Source of the DNA: Oerskovia turbata
Lineage (GTDB): Bacteria; Actinomycetota; Actinomycetes; Actinomycetales; Cellulomonadaceae
Length of the DNA stretch: 64,000 bases
Assembly: GCF_000718325.1 (NCBI RefSeq)
Contig: NZ_JOFV01000008.1
Coordinates: forward strand, 62,001-126,000
Reading direction: 5' to 3'
Shown here: in pieces, positions 8,604 through 17,164 of the stretch
Layout of the letters: each line of letters opens with the position of its first letter
Position numbering within the stretch: position 1 is the first letter of the stretch
Notes under the pieces: generated by a model
Database searches by the model: none
What the model was told of the DNA's origin: nothing
The model's input: only the letters and a program-made list of their open reading frames with translations
Made by a program: the position numbers and the translations under genes

Positions 8604-9890
8604 ATGCCCAGCCCGAAGACCGCCTCGAAGAGCGGCCCTCATCACGCGCGCTCGCAGCGCACGCACAAGGTCCTTCGAGCGGTCGGCATGCTGACGACCG
8701 CTGCCTTCGTCTTCGTCGGCTCAGCGGCCGTCGCGACGTACGTCGACTTCCAGAGCGCCCTGGACGTGAGCGACGTCTCGGACCTCGTCGTGGGCGCCTC
8801 GCCCGAGCCGCCCCGCGACCCCGACGACCCGTTCGCCGGGCAGGCGCTCAACATCCTCGTGATGGGCACGGACTACCGCGACGCCGAGAACGCCGCGATC
8901 GCGGGCGAGGAAGAGGGCATGCGCTCCGACACGACGTTCGTCGTGCACGTCTCGGGCGACCGGACCCGCATGGAGGTCGTCTCGATCCCCCGCGACTCGC
9001 TCGTCACGATCCCGTCGTGCAACCTGACCGACGGGTCGACCACCAAGGCGCGCAAGAACGCGATGTTCAACGAGGCCTTCCAGATCGGTGCGGGCAACGA
9101 CGACGACATGATCGGCGCCGCAGCCTGCACCATCTCGACCGTGCAGTCCCTCACCGGGCTCACGATCACCGACCACGTCGTGCTGAAGATGAACGGGGTC
9201 GTGGGCGTCGTCGACGCGATCGGCGGGGTGACCATGTGCCTGCCCGAGCCCATGAAGGAGAGCCCCCGGTACGGCACGCTCGACCTGCCGGCCGGTCGGA
9301 CCACGCTCGACGGGAACCAGTCGATCAGCTTCCTGCGAGCACGGCACGGCACGGGCATGGGCCTCGAGATGGGCAGCGACCTGTCCCGCATCCCGCGCCA
9401 GCAGGCCTTCATCGACTCGATGCTGCGTGAGGTCCTGTCCAAGAACCTCATCACCAACGCGCCCCAGCTCTACTCCATGATCAAGGCCGTGCTGTCGTCG
9501 GTGAGCGCGAGCCCGAACCTCGCCGGCCTCGACTCGCTCGCCGGGCTCGCGTTCTCGCTCAAGGACATCGACACCAACGAGATCGTCTTCACCGAGCTGC
9601 CCGTCGTCGAGGCGCCGACCGACAAGAACCGTGTCGTGTGGACCAAGGACGCCCAGGCGATCTGGGACCGCATGGCCGCGGACACCCCGCCACCCGGCCA
9701 CGAGACCCCCGCACCGACCGACCCGCGCGACGACGCGACCGTGCCGGACGTGCCGGACGCGGGCGCCGGCACCGACACCGGGACCGACCCGGGGGCCGGT
9801 GGCGACACCGGAGCCGGGACCACGGGCGGCGACGCCCCGGTCGCCCCGGCGGAGCCCGCGCAGGACCCGCGTCTGCCCGGGGTCTGCTGA
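8604..9890 (+). CDS. LytR-CpsA-Psr (LCP) family cell-wall ligase
   Basis: A 428-aa membrane-anchored enzyme of the family that transfers glycopolymers from lipid carriers onto peptidoglycan. Layout: short basic cytoplasmic N-terminus, one membrane segment (about 26-48), then the extracellular LCP domain with NILVMGTDYR, the core SDTTFVVHVSGDRTRMEVVSIPRDS, and RIPRQQAF near the end of the domain. The last about 75 residues are a Pro/Asp/Gly-rich low-complexity tail (TDTGTDPGAG type) ending in GVC. The exact glycopolymer is unknown. Confidence 0.9.
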   Translation: MPSPKTASKSGPHHARSQRTHKVLRAVGMLTTAAFVFVGSAAVATYVDFQSALDVSDVSDLVVGASPEPPRDPDDPFAGQALNILVMGTDYRDAENAAIAGEEEGMRSDTTFVVHVSGDRTRMEVVSIPRDSLVTIPSCNLTDGSTTKARKNAMFNEAFQIGAGNDDDMIGAAACTISTVQSLTGLTITDHVVLKMNGVVGVVDAIGGVTMCLPEPMKESPRYGTLDLPAGRTTLDGNQSISFLRARHGTGMGLEMGSDLSRIPRQQAFIDSMLREVLSKNLITNAPQLYSMIKAVLSSVSASPNLAGLDSLAGLAFSLKDIDTNEIVFTELPVVEAPTDKNRVVWTKDAQAIWDRMAADTPPPGHETPAPTDPRDDATVPDVPDAGAGTDTGTDPGAGGDTGAGTTGGDAPVAPAEPAQDPRLPGVC

Positions 9891-9903
9891 CCCGTCCGAG
9901 TCG

Positions 9904-11049
9904 CTAGCCCGGACGCAGCGCACCGAGCCGGCGCACCGCCTCACGCAGCACGTCCTCGCGCTTGACGAACGTGAACCGGACCCGCGAGGCCAGGGCCTGG
10001 GCCGTCGTCGGGCCGGCGGAGTCCCCGCTGCCCGGCGGCGCGGCGCAGAACGCGCTCACGGGCACGCCCACGACGCCCGCGAGCCCGGGCAGCCGGCGGC
10101 ACAGCTCGGTGCCGTCCTCGAAGCCCAGCGGCGCGCCGTCGGCGACCACGAAGTACGTGCCCCGCGGCCGGACGACCTCGAAGCCCGCAGCCACCAGGCC
10201 CTCGCACAGCAGGTCGCGTCGGGCCGCGAGCGACGCGGCCAGGGCGCGCGGTGCCTCGTCGTCGGCCAGGGCCTGCGCGATCGCGGGCTGGAACGGCGAC
10301 CCCGAGGTGTACGTCAGGAACTGCTTGACCGTGCGCACGGCCTCCACGAGGTGCGCCGGGCCGTGCAGCCAGCCGATCTTCCAGCCCGTGAAGGAGAACG
10401 TCTTGCCGGCCGAGGAGATCGTGATCGTCCGCTCGGCCATGCCCGGCAGGGTCGCGACGGGCAGGTGCACCGCGTCGTCGTACACGAGGTGCTCGTAGAC
10501 CTCGTCCGTCACGACGACCGCGTCCACGGCCCGCGCCGCCTCCGCGACCACCTCGAGCTCGGCGCGCGTCAGGACCGTCCCGGTCGGGTTGTGCGGCGTG
10601 TTGACCAGGACCAACCGCGTCCGCGGCCCGACGGCGGCGCGCACCTGCGCGGGATCCAGGCGGAAGCCGTCCGGGGTCGGGTGGAGCGGGACGCGCACGT
10701 GCGTCGCCCCGGCGAGCGCGATGCACGCCGCGTGCGAGTCGTAGAAGGGCTCCAGGGTCACGACCTCGTCGCCCGGTCCCGCGAGGGCCAGGATGGTCGC
10801 GGCCAGCGCCTCGGTGGCGCCCGTGGTGACCAGGACCTCGGTGTCCGGGTCCAGGTCGAGACCGTAGCGCCGGCGCTGGTGGTCCGCGACCGCCGCACGC
10901 AGCACCGGGATGCCCGTGCCCGGCGGGTACTGGTTGTGACCGTCCTCGATCGCCCTGATCGCGGCCTCCTTGATCGCGCGCGGGCCGTCCACGTCAGGGA
11001 AGCCCTGGCCCAGGTTGATCGCCCCCGTGCGCAGCGCGAGGTTCGTCAT
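9904..11049 (-). CDS. Class I aminotransferase; N-terminus likely frameshifted
   Basis: PLP enzyme of aminotransferase fold type I, of the group annotated as kynurenine or N-succinyldiaminopimelate aminotransferase. Seen: INLGQGFPD, NQYPPGTGIP, NTPHNPTGT, DEVYEHLVY, and the PLP lysine in SSAGKTFS. From the first ATG in this frame the protein is 381 aa and lacks the usual N-terminal arm. Upstream, the same frame still encodes family-like sequence (RWRAAAAATGLLRPDG... STIFAE) but has no ATG, GTG or TTG. A well-placed ATG at 11175-11177, preceded by TAGGGT, is one frame off. The true start is probably 11177 with a one-base slip between. Substrate is unassigned. Confidence 0.85.
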   Translation of the reverse strand: MTNLALRTGAINLGQGFPDVDGPRAIKEAAIRAIEDGHNQYPPGTGIPVLRAAVADHQRRRYGLDLDPDTEVLVTTGATEALAATILALAGPGDEVVTLEPFYDSHAACIALAGATHVRVPLHPTPDGFRLDPAQVRAAVGPRTRLVLVNTPHNPTGTVLTRAELEVVAEAARAVDAVVVTDEVYEHLVYDDAVHLPVATLPGMAERTITISSAGKTFSFTGWKIGWLHGPAHLVEAVRTVKQFLTYTSGSPFQPAIAQALADDEAPRALAASLAARRDLLCEGLVAAGFEVVRPRGTYFVVADGAPLGFEDGTELCRRLPGLAGVVGVPVSAFCAAPPGSGDSAGPTTAQALASRVRFTFVKREDVLREAVRRLGALRPG

Positions 11050-11183
11050 CTCGGCGAAGATCGTCGACGCGACCGACCCGTCAGGGCGCAGCAGGCCCGT
11101 CGCGGCGGCCGCGGCGCGCCACCGGCCGGGGACCGGGGCCGGGCGGGACGGGGGACGGCAGGGTTGCTCGCGGACATGCGCCG

Positions 11184-11189
11184 ACCCTA
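11184..11189 (-). promoter_or_regulatory. -10 element TAGGGT of aminotransferase gene
   Basis: TAGGGT on the minus strand, 6 nt before the ATG at 11175-11177. This is the leaderless geometry seen elsewhere, and it supports that ATG as the real start of the aminotransferase. Confidence 0.5.
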
Positions 11190-11430
11190 TGCCGGGCGGG
11201 TGCCCGCTGGGGCGTCCCGCGCTGCTGCCCGACCGGAGCGCGCGGGGACATGACCACGATTCGGACGTTCACCGCGGCGTGATCCGCTGGATCGTGCCGA
11301 TCACGAGCAGTTTTCCACAGGGGTAGGTGCGGACCCGGCCGGTCGTGCCCTAGTCTCGGCGCGCAACCACCCCGCCGGGTGGTCGACTGCGCGGGGGGCG
11401 CGCAGGGACGCAGGGGAGCGTGGCACGACG
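11190..11430 (+). promoter_or_regulatory. Intergenic region, probable promoter of Tad pilus operon
   Basis: Non-coding stretch between the divergent aminotransferase and the Tad ATPase. A TAGTCT hexamer at 11351-11356 is a possible -10 for the pilus operon, giving a leader of roughly 70 nt. No convincing -35 or operator is seen. Confidence 0.35.
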
Positions 11431-12678
11431 ATGAGCACCGCAGGCGTGGCGATCCTCGAGCGCGAGGTCCGCGAGCTGATCCGCCGCCGAGGCGTCGACC
11501 CGCTGCGCGACAAGGCGGGCATCGACCAGCTCGTCGCCGACGCCCTGGCGGACTACGACACGAGGACCGCGCTGGGCGTCGTGCCCCCGCTCGCCGATGT
11601 CCCGGGCGCCGTACGGGCCGTGCTCGACGCCGTCGCGGGGCTCGGCCCCCTCCAGAAGTACCTCGACGACCCGGAGATCGAAGAGGTCTGGATCAACTCG
11701 CCCGCACAGGTCTTCGTCGCACGCGGCGGGAACGCCGAGCTCACCTCGACCATCCTCACGAGCGCCCAGGTCCGCGACCTCGTCGAGCAGATGCTCAAGT
11801 CCTCCGGCCGGCGCCTCGACCTCTCGAGCCCCTTCGTCGACGCCGCGCTGCCCGGGGGCGAGCGCCTGCACGTGGTGATCCCGGACGTGACGCGCGAGCA
11901 CTTCGCGGTGAACATCCGCAAGCACGTGGTGCGCGCCTCGCACCTGGAGCACCTGGTACGCCTCGGTTCGCTGACACCGCACGCCGCGGCCTTCCTGCAC
12001 GCCTCGGTCAGGGCCGGTCTCAACGTGCTCGTGGCGGGCGCCACGCAGGCAGGAAAGACCACCATGCTCAACGCGCTCGCCGGGTCGATCCCTTCCCACG
12101 AGAGGGTCATCACGTGCGAGGAGGTGTTCGAGCTACGGTTCGCGGTGCGCGACATCGTCTCGATGCAGTGCCGCCAGCCCAGCCTCGAGGGCACGGGGGA
12201 GATTCCGCTGCGGCGCCTGGTCAAGGAGGCGCTGCGCATGCGCCCCGACCGGATCGTCATCGGCGAGGTGCGCGAGGCGGAGAGCTTCGACCTGCTGATC
12301 GCCCTGAACGCCGGAGTTCCGGGGATGTGCACGATCCACGCCAACTCGGCCCGCGAGGCGATCGCCAAGATGTGCACCCTGCCCCTGCTGGCCGGGGAGA
12401 ACGTCTCGGACCGTTTCGTCGTACCGACCGTGGCCGGCGCGGTCGACGTCGTCGTCCACCTGGGGGTGACCGCGGACGGCCGGCGCCAGGTCCGGGAGAT
12501 CGTCGGCGTGCCGGGCCGCGTGGAGCAGGGGGTGGTCGAGACCTCGGACCTCTTCCACCGGGTCGGGGGGAGCCTCGTGCGCGGTGACGGCTTCCCGCCG
12601 GCGCAGGACCGGTTCGCCCGGGCCGGGATAGACCTCGCGGCGTTGATGGTCGGCCCACGACCGGGCGAGGTCCGCTGA
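11431..12678 (+). CDS. tadA: Tad/CpaF-type pilus assembly ATPase
   Basis: A 415-aa secretion ATPase that powers assembly of Flp/Tad pili. An N-terminal helical domain (about 1-90) is followed by the RecA-like core with Walker A GATQAGKTT (about 202-210), an acidic box around ITCEEVFEL, Walker B RIVIGEVRE (about 274-282) and the conserved TIHANSAREA His box. First gene of a compact operon with tadB 1 nt downstream. The cytoplasmic partner CpaE/Ssd usually found just upstream in actinobacteria is absent here. Confidence 0.92.
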   Translation: MSTAGVAILEREVRELIRRRGVDPLRDKAGIDQLVADALADYDTRTALGVVPPLADVPGAVRAVLDAVAGLGPLQKYLDDPEIEEVWINSPAQVFVARGGNAELTSTILTSAQVRDLVEQMLKSSGRRLDLSSPFVDAALPGGERLHVVIPDVTREHFAVNIRKHVVRASHLEHLVRLGSLTPHAAAFLHASVRAGLNVLVAGATQAGKTTMLNALAGSIPSHERVITCEEVFELRFAVRDIVSMQCRQPSLEGTGEIPLRRLVKEALRMRPDRIVIGEVREAESFDLLIALNAGVPGMCTIHANSAREAIAKMCTLPLLAGENVSDRFVVPTVAGAVDVVVHLGVTADGRRQVREIVGVPGRVEQGVVETSDLFHRVGGSLVRGDGFPPAQDRFARAGIDLAALMVGPRPGEVR

Positions 12679-12679
12679 C

Positions 12680-13540
12680 ATGGGCGTCATGGTGGGCCTG
12701 CTGCTCGGGGTCGGGGCGTTCTGCGTGTGGTGGGCCTGGTGGGAGCCGACCCCTCGCCCGCCCCGTCGGACCGACGGCTGGTCGGCGAGGACGCAAGACC
12801 TCCTGGTGCTCGCCGGGGCACCGACCGTCACGCCGCGTGCGTTGGTCGCTGCAAGTTCGGCGCTCGGTGTGTTCGTCCTGTTGGCGGTGGTCACGCTCAC
12901 CCGTGCACTGCCCGTCGCGGTGTGCTTCGCGGCGATGGCGGCCGCCGCACCCTCTGCGCTCGTGCGCTCGCGTGCCCGACGACGACGCTCGAGCCTGCGG
13001 GACGTGTGGCCGGAGGTCGTCGACCACCTCGCCTCGGGGGTCCGTGCCGGGCTCTCGTTGCCGGAGGCGGTGGGGCAGCTCGGAGAGCGGGGCCCGGTCG
13101 AGCTGCGCGAACCGTTCGCTCGCTTCGGCCAGGACTTCCGGGCGACCGGTCGGTTCAGCGACTGTCTCGACACGCTCAAGGCGCGGCTGGCGGATCCCGT
13201 CGCGGACCGCATCGTCGAGGCCCTGCGCATGACGAGAGAGGTCGGCGGCTCGGATCTCGGCAAGCTCCTGCGCACGTTGGCGACGTTCCTGCGCGAGGAC
13301 GCCAGGACCCGAGGAGAGCTCGAGGCGAGGCAGTCGTGGACCGTGAACGGCGCCCGCCTGGCGGTGGCCGGACCGTGGGTCGTCCTGGCTCTCCTGGCCA
13401 CGCGACCCGAGACGGCCCAGGCCTACAACTCCCTCCAGGGCGCAGTCGTGCTCGGAGCGGGTGCGCTCACCTCTCTGGTCGCCTACCAGGTCATGCGACG
13501 CATCGGGCGGCTGCCCGAGGAAGTGCGGGTCCTGCGATGA
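12680..13540 (+). CDS. tadB: Tad pilus inner-membrane protein TadB
   Basis: A 286-aa type II secretion F-domain protein. Membrane segments near 3-20, 60-95, 225-245 and 255-275 surround a cytoplasmic helical bundle with LRDVWPEVVDHLASGVRAGLSLPEAV and the MTREVGGSDLGKLLRTLATFLRED pattern typical of TadB. It forms the membrane platform with TadC. It starts 1 nt after tadA and its stop overlaps the tadC ATG (ATGA). Confidence 0.88.
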   Translation: MGVMVGLLLGVGAFCVWWAWWEPTPRPPRRTDGWSARTQDLLVLAGAPTVTPRALVAASSALGVFVLLAVVTLTRALPVAVCFAAMAAAAPSALVRSRARRRRSSLRDVWPEVVDHLASGVRAGLSLPEAVGQLGERGPVELREPFARFGQDFRATGRFSDCLDTLKARLADPVADRIVEALRMTREVGGSDLGKLLRTLATFLREDARTRGELEARQSWTVNGARLAVAGPWVVLALLATRPETAQAYNSLQGAVVLGAGALTSLVAYQVMRRIGRLPEEVRVLR

Positions 13541-14484
13541 GCGGCGGTGGGGTCGAGGTGTCGTGGCTCGGTGTCGTCGCAGGAGCGGCTCTCGGGTGCG
13601 GACTCCTCATGGTCGTCTCCCGTCTGCGGGCGAGGCGGATCCGCCTCGACGAACGCGTCGGACCGTACCTGCGGGTGCTCGGCACGACGTCGGCCCTGCT
13701 GCGGGAGCCGACCGCGCCGTCGCCCTTCCCTGCGCTCGACCGTTTCGTGGGCCCGTGGCTCACCGAGGTCGGGAGGACCCTCGAGCGGTTCGGGTCGACG
13801 CGCGCGGTGCTCCGCCGACGCCTCGACCAGGCGGGGCGAAACGAGAGCGTCGACCAGTTCCGCGCGCAGCAGGTCGTGTGGGCCGTGCTCGCCCTGGTCG
13901 GTGGGCTGCTCCTCGCCCTGCTCCTGGCCGCGACCCGGGGCTCGTCGCCCGTGGTCCTCGCGGTGCTCGTCGCCTTCTGCGGGCTCGGCGGCTTCCTCGG
14001 CTGCGATCACCGGCTCTCGCGCCAGGTCGCGCGGCGCGAGGAACGCATGCTCATGGAGTTCCCCACGGTCGCCGAGCTTCTCGCACTGTCCGTCGGGGCA
14101 GGGGAAGGGCCCGTCGCGGCGATGGAGCGTGTCGCGACCATGGCCCGCGGCGAGCTGTCGGCGGAGCTGGCGTTGACGCTCTCGATGGTCCGCTCGGGGG
14201 TGCCGTTGGCGCGCGCACTCGAAGCGTTGGCCGATCGGACCGCGTTGACGAGCCTGACCCGCTTCGCCGAAGGCGTCGCCGTGGCGGTCGAGAGGGGAAC
14301 CCCGCTCGCCGACGTCCTGCGTGCTCAGGCGCAGGACGTGCGAGAAGCGGGCCGTCGGGCCCTCATGGAGTCGGGCGGGCGCAAGGAGGTCCTCATGATG
14401 GTCCCCGTGGTCTTCCTGATCCTCCCCGTCACCGTCGTTTTCGCGATCTATCCGTCGATCGCGACGCTGCGGATCGGCCTGTGA
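13537..14484 (+). CDS. tadC: Tad pilus inner-membrane protein TadC
   Basis: A 315-aa second F-domain platform protein, starting at the ATGA overlap with tadB. Seen: N-terminal membrane helix, the LRRRLDQAGRNESVDQFRAQQ segment before a two-helix hairpin, the cytoplasmic domain EFPTVAELLALSVGAGEGPVAAMERVA with RSGVPLARALEALADRT, and C-terminal membrane segments (VLMMVPVVFLILPVTVVFAIYP). The order tadA-tadB-tadC is the normal one. Confidence 0.88.
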   Translation: MSGGGVEVSWLGVVAGAALGCGLLMVVSRLRARRIRLDERVGPYLRVLGTTSALLREPTAPSPFPALDRFVGPWLTEVGRTLERFGSTRAVLRRRLDQAGRNESVDQFRAQQVVWAVLALVGGLLLALLLAATRGSSPVVLAVLVAFCGLGGFLGCDHRLSRQVARREERMLMEFPTVAELLALSVGAGEGPVAAMERVATMARGELSAELALTLSMVRSGVPLARALEALADRTALTSLTRFAEGVAVAVERGTPLADVLRAQAQDVREAGRRALMESGGRKEVLMMVPVVFLILPVTVVFAIYPSIATLRIGL

Positions 14485-14607
14485 GCACGCGGCCGAGACC
14501 CGTTCACCCGACGGACCCTGCCCATGACCTGCCCATGATGTGGACGTACGACCTGGACCACGGCCGCGCACCGACGACGCGGTCGGCCGACCGAACGAGG
14601 GAGCACG

Positions 14608-14799
14608 ATGACGAGACGACCGACGATCCTGAACGGCCGGGTCCGGCAACGCCTGGGGGCACCGGAGCGTGGCGACGTGCCGGGCTGGGTCCTGGTGACC
14701 TTGATGACCGCAGGCCTGGTCATCGCCCTGTGGGCCGTCGCGGGCCCTGCGCTCACGGACACGTTCACGAAGGCGATCAACAGCGTCGGCGGTCCGTGA
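14608..14799 (+). CDS. Flp-like pilin subunit (63 aa)
   Basis: A 63-aa protein: basic N-terminus (MTRRPTILNGRVRQRL), then ERGDVPGW and one hydrophobic segment (VLVTLMTAGLVIALWAVAGPAL), then a short polar tail. Size, position after tadC and the charge-then-Gly-then-hydrophobic plan fit a Flp/type IVb prepilin cleaved after the Gly of ERG. It lacks the classical STAEY sequence, so it is a divergent pilin. A GAGGGAG ribosome binding site precedes the ATG. Its stop overlaps the next GTG (GTGA). Confidence 0.72.
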   Translation: MTRRPTILNGRVRQRLGAPERGDVPGWVLVTLMTAGLVIALWAVAGPALTDTFTKAINSVGGP

Positions 14800-15215
14800 C
14801 CCACGTGCGCCGACGCGTCCGGGCCGCCGGTCGGGACGTTCCCGTGCACGAGGGCGGTTCGGCTGTCGTGGACTTCGTCCTGGTCTCCGTGATCCTGCTC
14901 GTGCTGTTCCTGGGAGTCCTGCAGGTGGTTCTCGCGTTGCACGTGCGGGCGATCGTGATCGACAGCGCGGCCGAGGGCGCCCGGCTCGCTGGCAGGGCGG
15001 ACCGGACCCCTGTGGACGGCGCGGCGCGCACACGCACGCTGATCGACGCGGCCTTGTCCGAGCGTTTCGCGCAGGACGTCTCGGCCCGGGAGGTCGACCA
15101 CGACGGGCTGCGTGTCGTGGAGGTGACGGTGACCTTTCCGTTGCCCGTCGTCGGGCTGCTCGGCCCTTCGGGAGCCGTCACGGTGGACGGGAACGCTCTG
15201 GAGGAGGAGCAGTGA
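14796..15215 (+). CDS. TadE-like pseudopilin
   Basis: A 139-aa protein with GTG start overlapping the pilin stop. The motif EGGSAVVDFVLVSVILLVLFLGVLQ is the TadE-type N-terminal region: a processed pseudopilin-like segment with the conserved acidic residue in the hydrophobic run. A small extracytoplasmic domain (AAEGARLAGRADRT...) follows. It is probably a minor pilin or assembly factor cleaved by the prepilin peptidase. Coupled to the next gene by GTGA. Confidence 0.8.
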   Translation: MTHVRRRVRAAGRDVPVHEGGSAVVDFVLVSVILLVLFLGVLQVVLALHVRAIVIDSAAEGARLAGRADRTPVDGAARTRTLIDAALSERFAQDVSAREVDHDGLRVVEVTVTFPLPVVGLLGPSGAVTVDGNALEEEQ

Positions 15216-15769
15216 GCAGGCGCGGGGGATCGGCCGCTCCGCGGCGCGACAGGACGGATCCGACCGGTCCGTCGCTCCGGACGTGGCGCGTCGCGGCTGG
15301 TGCCCTTGCGGGACGTCGCGGCGGCCAGCGCCCCCTCGGCGAGGAGGGCAGCGCGATCGTCGAGTTCCTCGGGGCCGCGCTGCTCCTCCTGCTGCCCGTG
15401 ATGTACCTCGCGCTGACGCTCGGACGGATCCAGGCGGCGACCTTCGCGGTCGAGGGCGCCGCGAAGGAGTCGGCTCGTGCCTTCGTGACCGCCGACTCGG
15501 TCGCGCAGGGCGAGGCCCGCGCGGGCGTCGCGGTCTCCCTGGCGCTCGCCGACCAGGGGTTCACCGACGTCCGACCCGCCGACGTGCTGTCGATCGCGTG
15601 CTCGGCGTCCCGCTGCCTGGACCCCGGCAGCGAGGTGGGCACGATCGTGCGCTACGACGTGCCGCTCCCGTTCGTGCCGCCAGGAGTGCGGTCGTGGGTG
15701 CCGTTGTCCGTCCCGGTCGAGGCGGCCCACGTCTCGTCCGTGGACCGGTACGCGGGGGCGCGCCCGTGA
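15212..15769 (+). CDS. Second TadE-like pseudopilin
   Basis: A 185-aa protein. After about 45 basic, disordered residues comes EEGSAIVEFLGAALLLLLPVMYLAL, a TadE-type processing region, then a predicted extracellular domain with two Cys residues (ACSASRC) that could form a disulfide. The GTG start overlaps the previous stop and its stop overlaps the next GTG, so the three pseudopilin genes are translationally coupled. Confidence 0.78.
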   Translation: MSRRGGSAAPRRDRTDPTGPSLRTWRVAAGALAGRRGGQRPLGEEGSAIVEFLGAALLLLLPVMYLALTLGRIQAATFAVEGAAKESARAFVTADSVAQGEARAGVAVSLALADQGFTDVRPADVLSIACSASRCLDPGSEVGTIVRYDVPLPFVPPGVRSWVPLSVPVEAAHVSSVDRYAGARP

Positions 15770-16287
15770 GGGGCCGGAGCCGTCGGTCGCTGCCGACGGT
15801 GCGTGGGCTCTGCGGAGCTGTCGTCGCCGCCGTACGAGGACGCGGCGACCGCGGCCAGATCCTGCTCCTCACGAGCGCCTTCGTCGCGTTCGCGCTCCTG
15901 CTCGTGACCGTGGTGGTCTCGGCGACGGGGGTCCACCTCGACCGCAAGCGACTTCTCGACGTGGCGGACGCCGCCGCGATCGACGCGGCCGACTCCATGG
16001 GCGAGGACACCTTCTACGAAGGGCAGGTGCCCGTGCCCCAGGAGCAGGCGGTGCTCCGCCTGAGCGACGAGGAGGTGCAGGCCTCGGTCGAGGAGTTCCT
16101 GGCAGCTCATCCCGGGATGCTGGACGACCTGCATGCTGTCACCATCGTCGAGGCGTCGACGCCCGACGGACGGACCGCGCAGGTCCGGCTGGCCGGGACG
16201 TCCCGTCCCGTCCTCGTCAGCTGGGTGACGCAGCTGTGGTCGGACGGCATCCTCGTGCGTGCAGAGTCCAGCGCGCGAGCCTGGTGA
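15766..16287 (+). CDS. TadG-like / Rce-type pilus-associated protein
   Basis: A 173-aa protein with GTG start in a GTGA overlap. After a basic N-terminus it shows RGDRGQILLLTSAFVAFALLLVTVVVSATGVHLDRKRLLDVADAAAIDAAD, the membrane segment and following helix of TadG-like proteins. The rest is a small extracytoplasmic domain. It ends the Tad operon. No prepilin peptidase gene is present, so that function must lie elsewhere. Confidence 0.75.
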   Translation: MRGRSRRSLPTVRGLCGAVVAAVRGRGDRGQILLLTSAFVAFALLLVTVVVSATGVHLDRKRLLDVADAAAIDAADSMGEDTFYEGQVPVPQEQAVLRLSDEEVQASVEEFLAAHPGMLDDLHAVTIVEASTPDGRTAQVRLAGTSRPVLVSWVTQLWSDGILVRAESSARAW

Positions 16288-16469
16288 TGCGGTCCGCTGC
16301 CGAACGAGTGGCGGACGGAGGTGTCGAACGAGTGAACATGATTGAGTTATCGCTCACATGATCGTTAACTTTCTTAACGAAAGATGCGACTTTTGACGGG
16401 GGGCTGCCAAAACCGCTGGTTCGCCGCTATGGTGATCCGGTCCGACACCCTCCAACGACGGAGACTTAC
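16288..16469 (+). promoter_or_regulatory. AT-richer promoter region of WxL-like gene
   Basis: The most AT-rich patch in this part of the window. It contains a repeated CGAACGAGTG (about 16303 and 16325), GTTAAC and CTTAAC in close succession around 16365-16379, and a TATGGT hexamer near 16427 that could be a -10 about 40 nt before the ATG. The element arrangement suggests regulated expression of the secreted protein; no regulator is identified. Confidence 0.4.
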
Positions 16470-17126
16470 ATGAACGCACGTGCAAGGAAGCAGTGGATTG
16501 CCGGCGGAGCACTCGGTGCGATGCTTCTCGGAACAGTGGCGATGGCCTCCGGGGCCGCCGCCGACGAGGTGACCCACGGTGAGGAGGACGTCCAGATCGA
16601 GGTCGCCGTCACGCCGGTCGGAGCGCTCGCGCTCAACGTCGCCAACCCGTCCGTCACGCTCGGCGAGACGACCGACACCGACATCTGGGCTGCCGGGAAC
16701 CGTGAGTTCACGGGTCTCCTCGACGGCATCAGCGTGACCGACGACCGCAACGACGTGGGTGCGGACGCCAGCTGGACCGTCACGGGCCAGGTCAGCAGCT
16801 TCACCGCTGCGGGGCTGCCGGAGATCTCCTCCGACAACCTCGGGTGGGTCCCCGAGCTGGCGAACCCGATCCCCGGTGACTTCAACGTCACGCCCGGCCA
16901 GCCGGTCGCCGGCGAGCTCCAGGAGGTCCCGGAGGGGGAGGGTCCCGGGGGCGACTGGCTCACGGGCGGCGTCCAGGTCGGTGACCTCCTGGTGTCGAGC
17001 GGCTCGTCGCTCGAGGCCAAGGGGCAGTCGTTCGGCGTCAAGGCCGGCCTGAACCTCACGGTCCCGAAGGGCACGCCCTCCGGTGCGTACGCGTCGACGC
17101 TGACGCTCACGCTCATGGAGAGCTGA
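16470..17126 (+). CDS. WxL-like secreted surface protein
   Basis: A 218-aa protein with a clear signal peptide (MNARARKQ, hydrophobic run, cleavage near GAAADE). The mature part is acidic and beta-rich: VNVANPSVTLGE-type strand, NREFTGLLDGISVTDDR, DASWTVTGQVSSF, and a C-terminal GAYASTLTLTLMES. This layout resembles WxL-domain surface proteins that bind peptidoglycan, but the second Trp of the classical motif is replaced (LTLTL). The next gene encodes a DUF916-like partner, as in Firmicutes WxL clusters. I infer a non-covalent cell-wall protein. Confidence 0.7.
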   Translation: MNARARKQWIAGGALGAMLLGTVAMASGAAADEVTHGEEDVQIEVAVTPVGALALNVANPSVTLGETTDTDIWAAGNREFTGLLDGISVTDDRNDVGADASWTVTGQVSSFTAAGLPEISSDNLGWVPELANPIPGDFNVTPGQPVAGELQEVPEGEGPGGDWLTGGVQVGDLLVSSGSSLEAKGQSFGVKAGLNLTVPKGTPSGAYASTLTLTLMES

Positions 17127-17164
17127 CAGCTCCTCGGGATTCGAGTCACGGACGGTGACGACGC

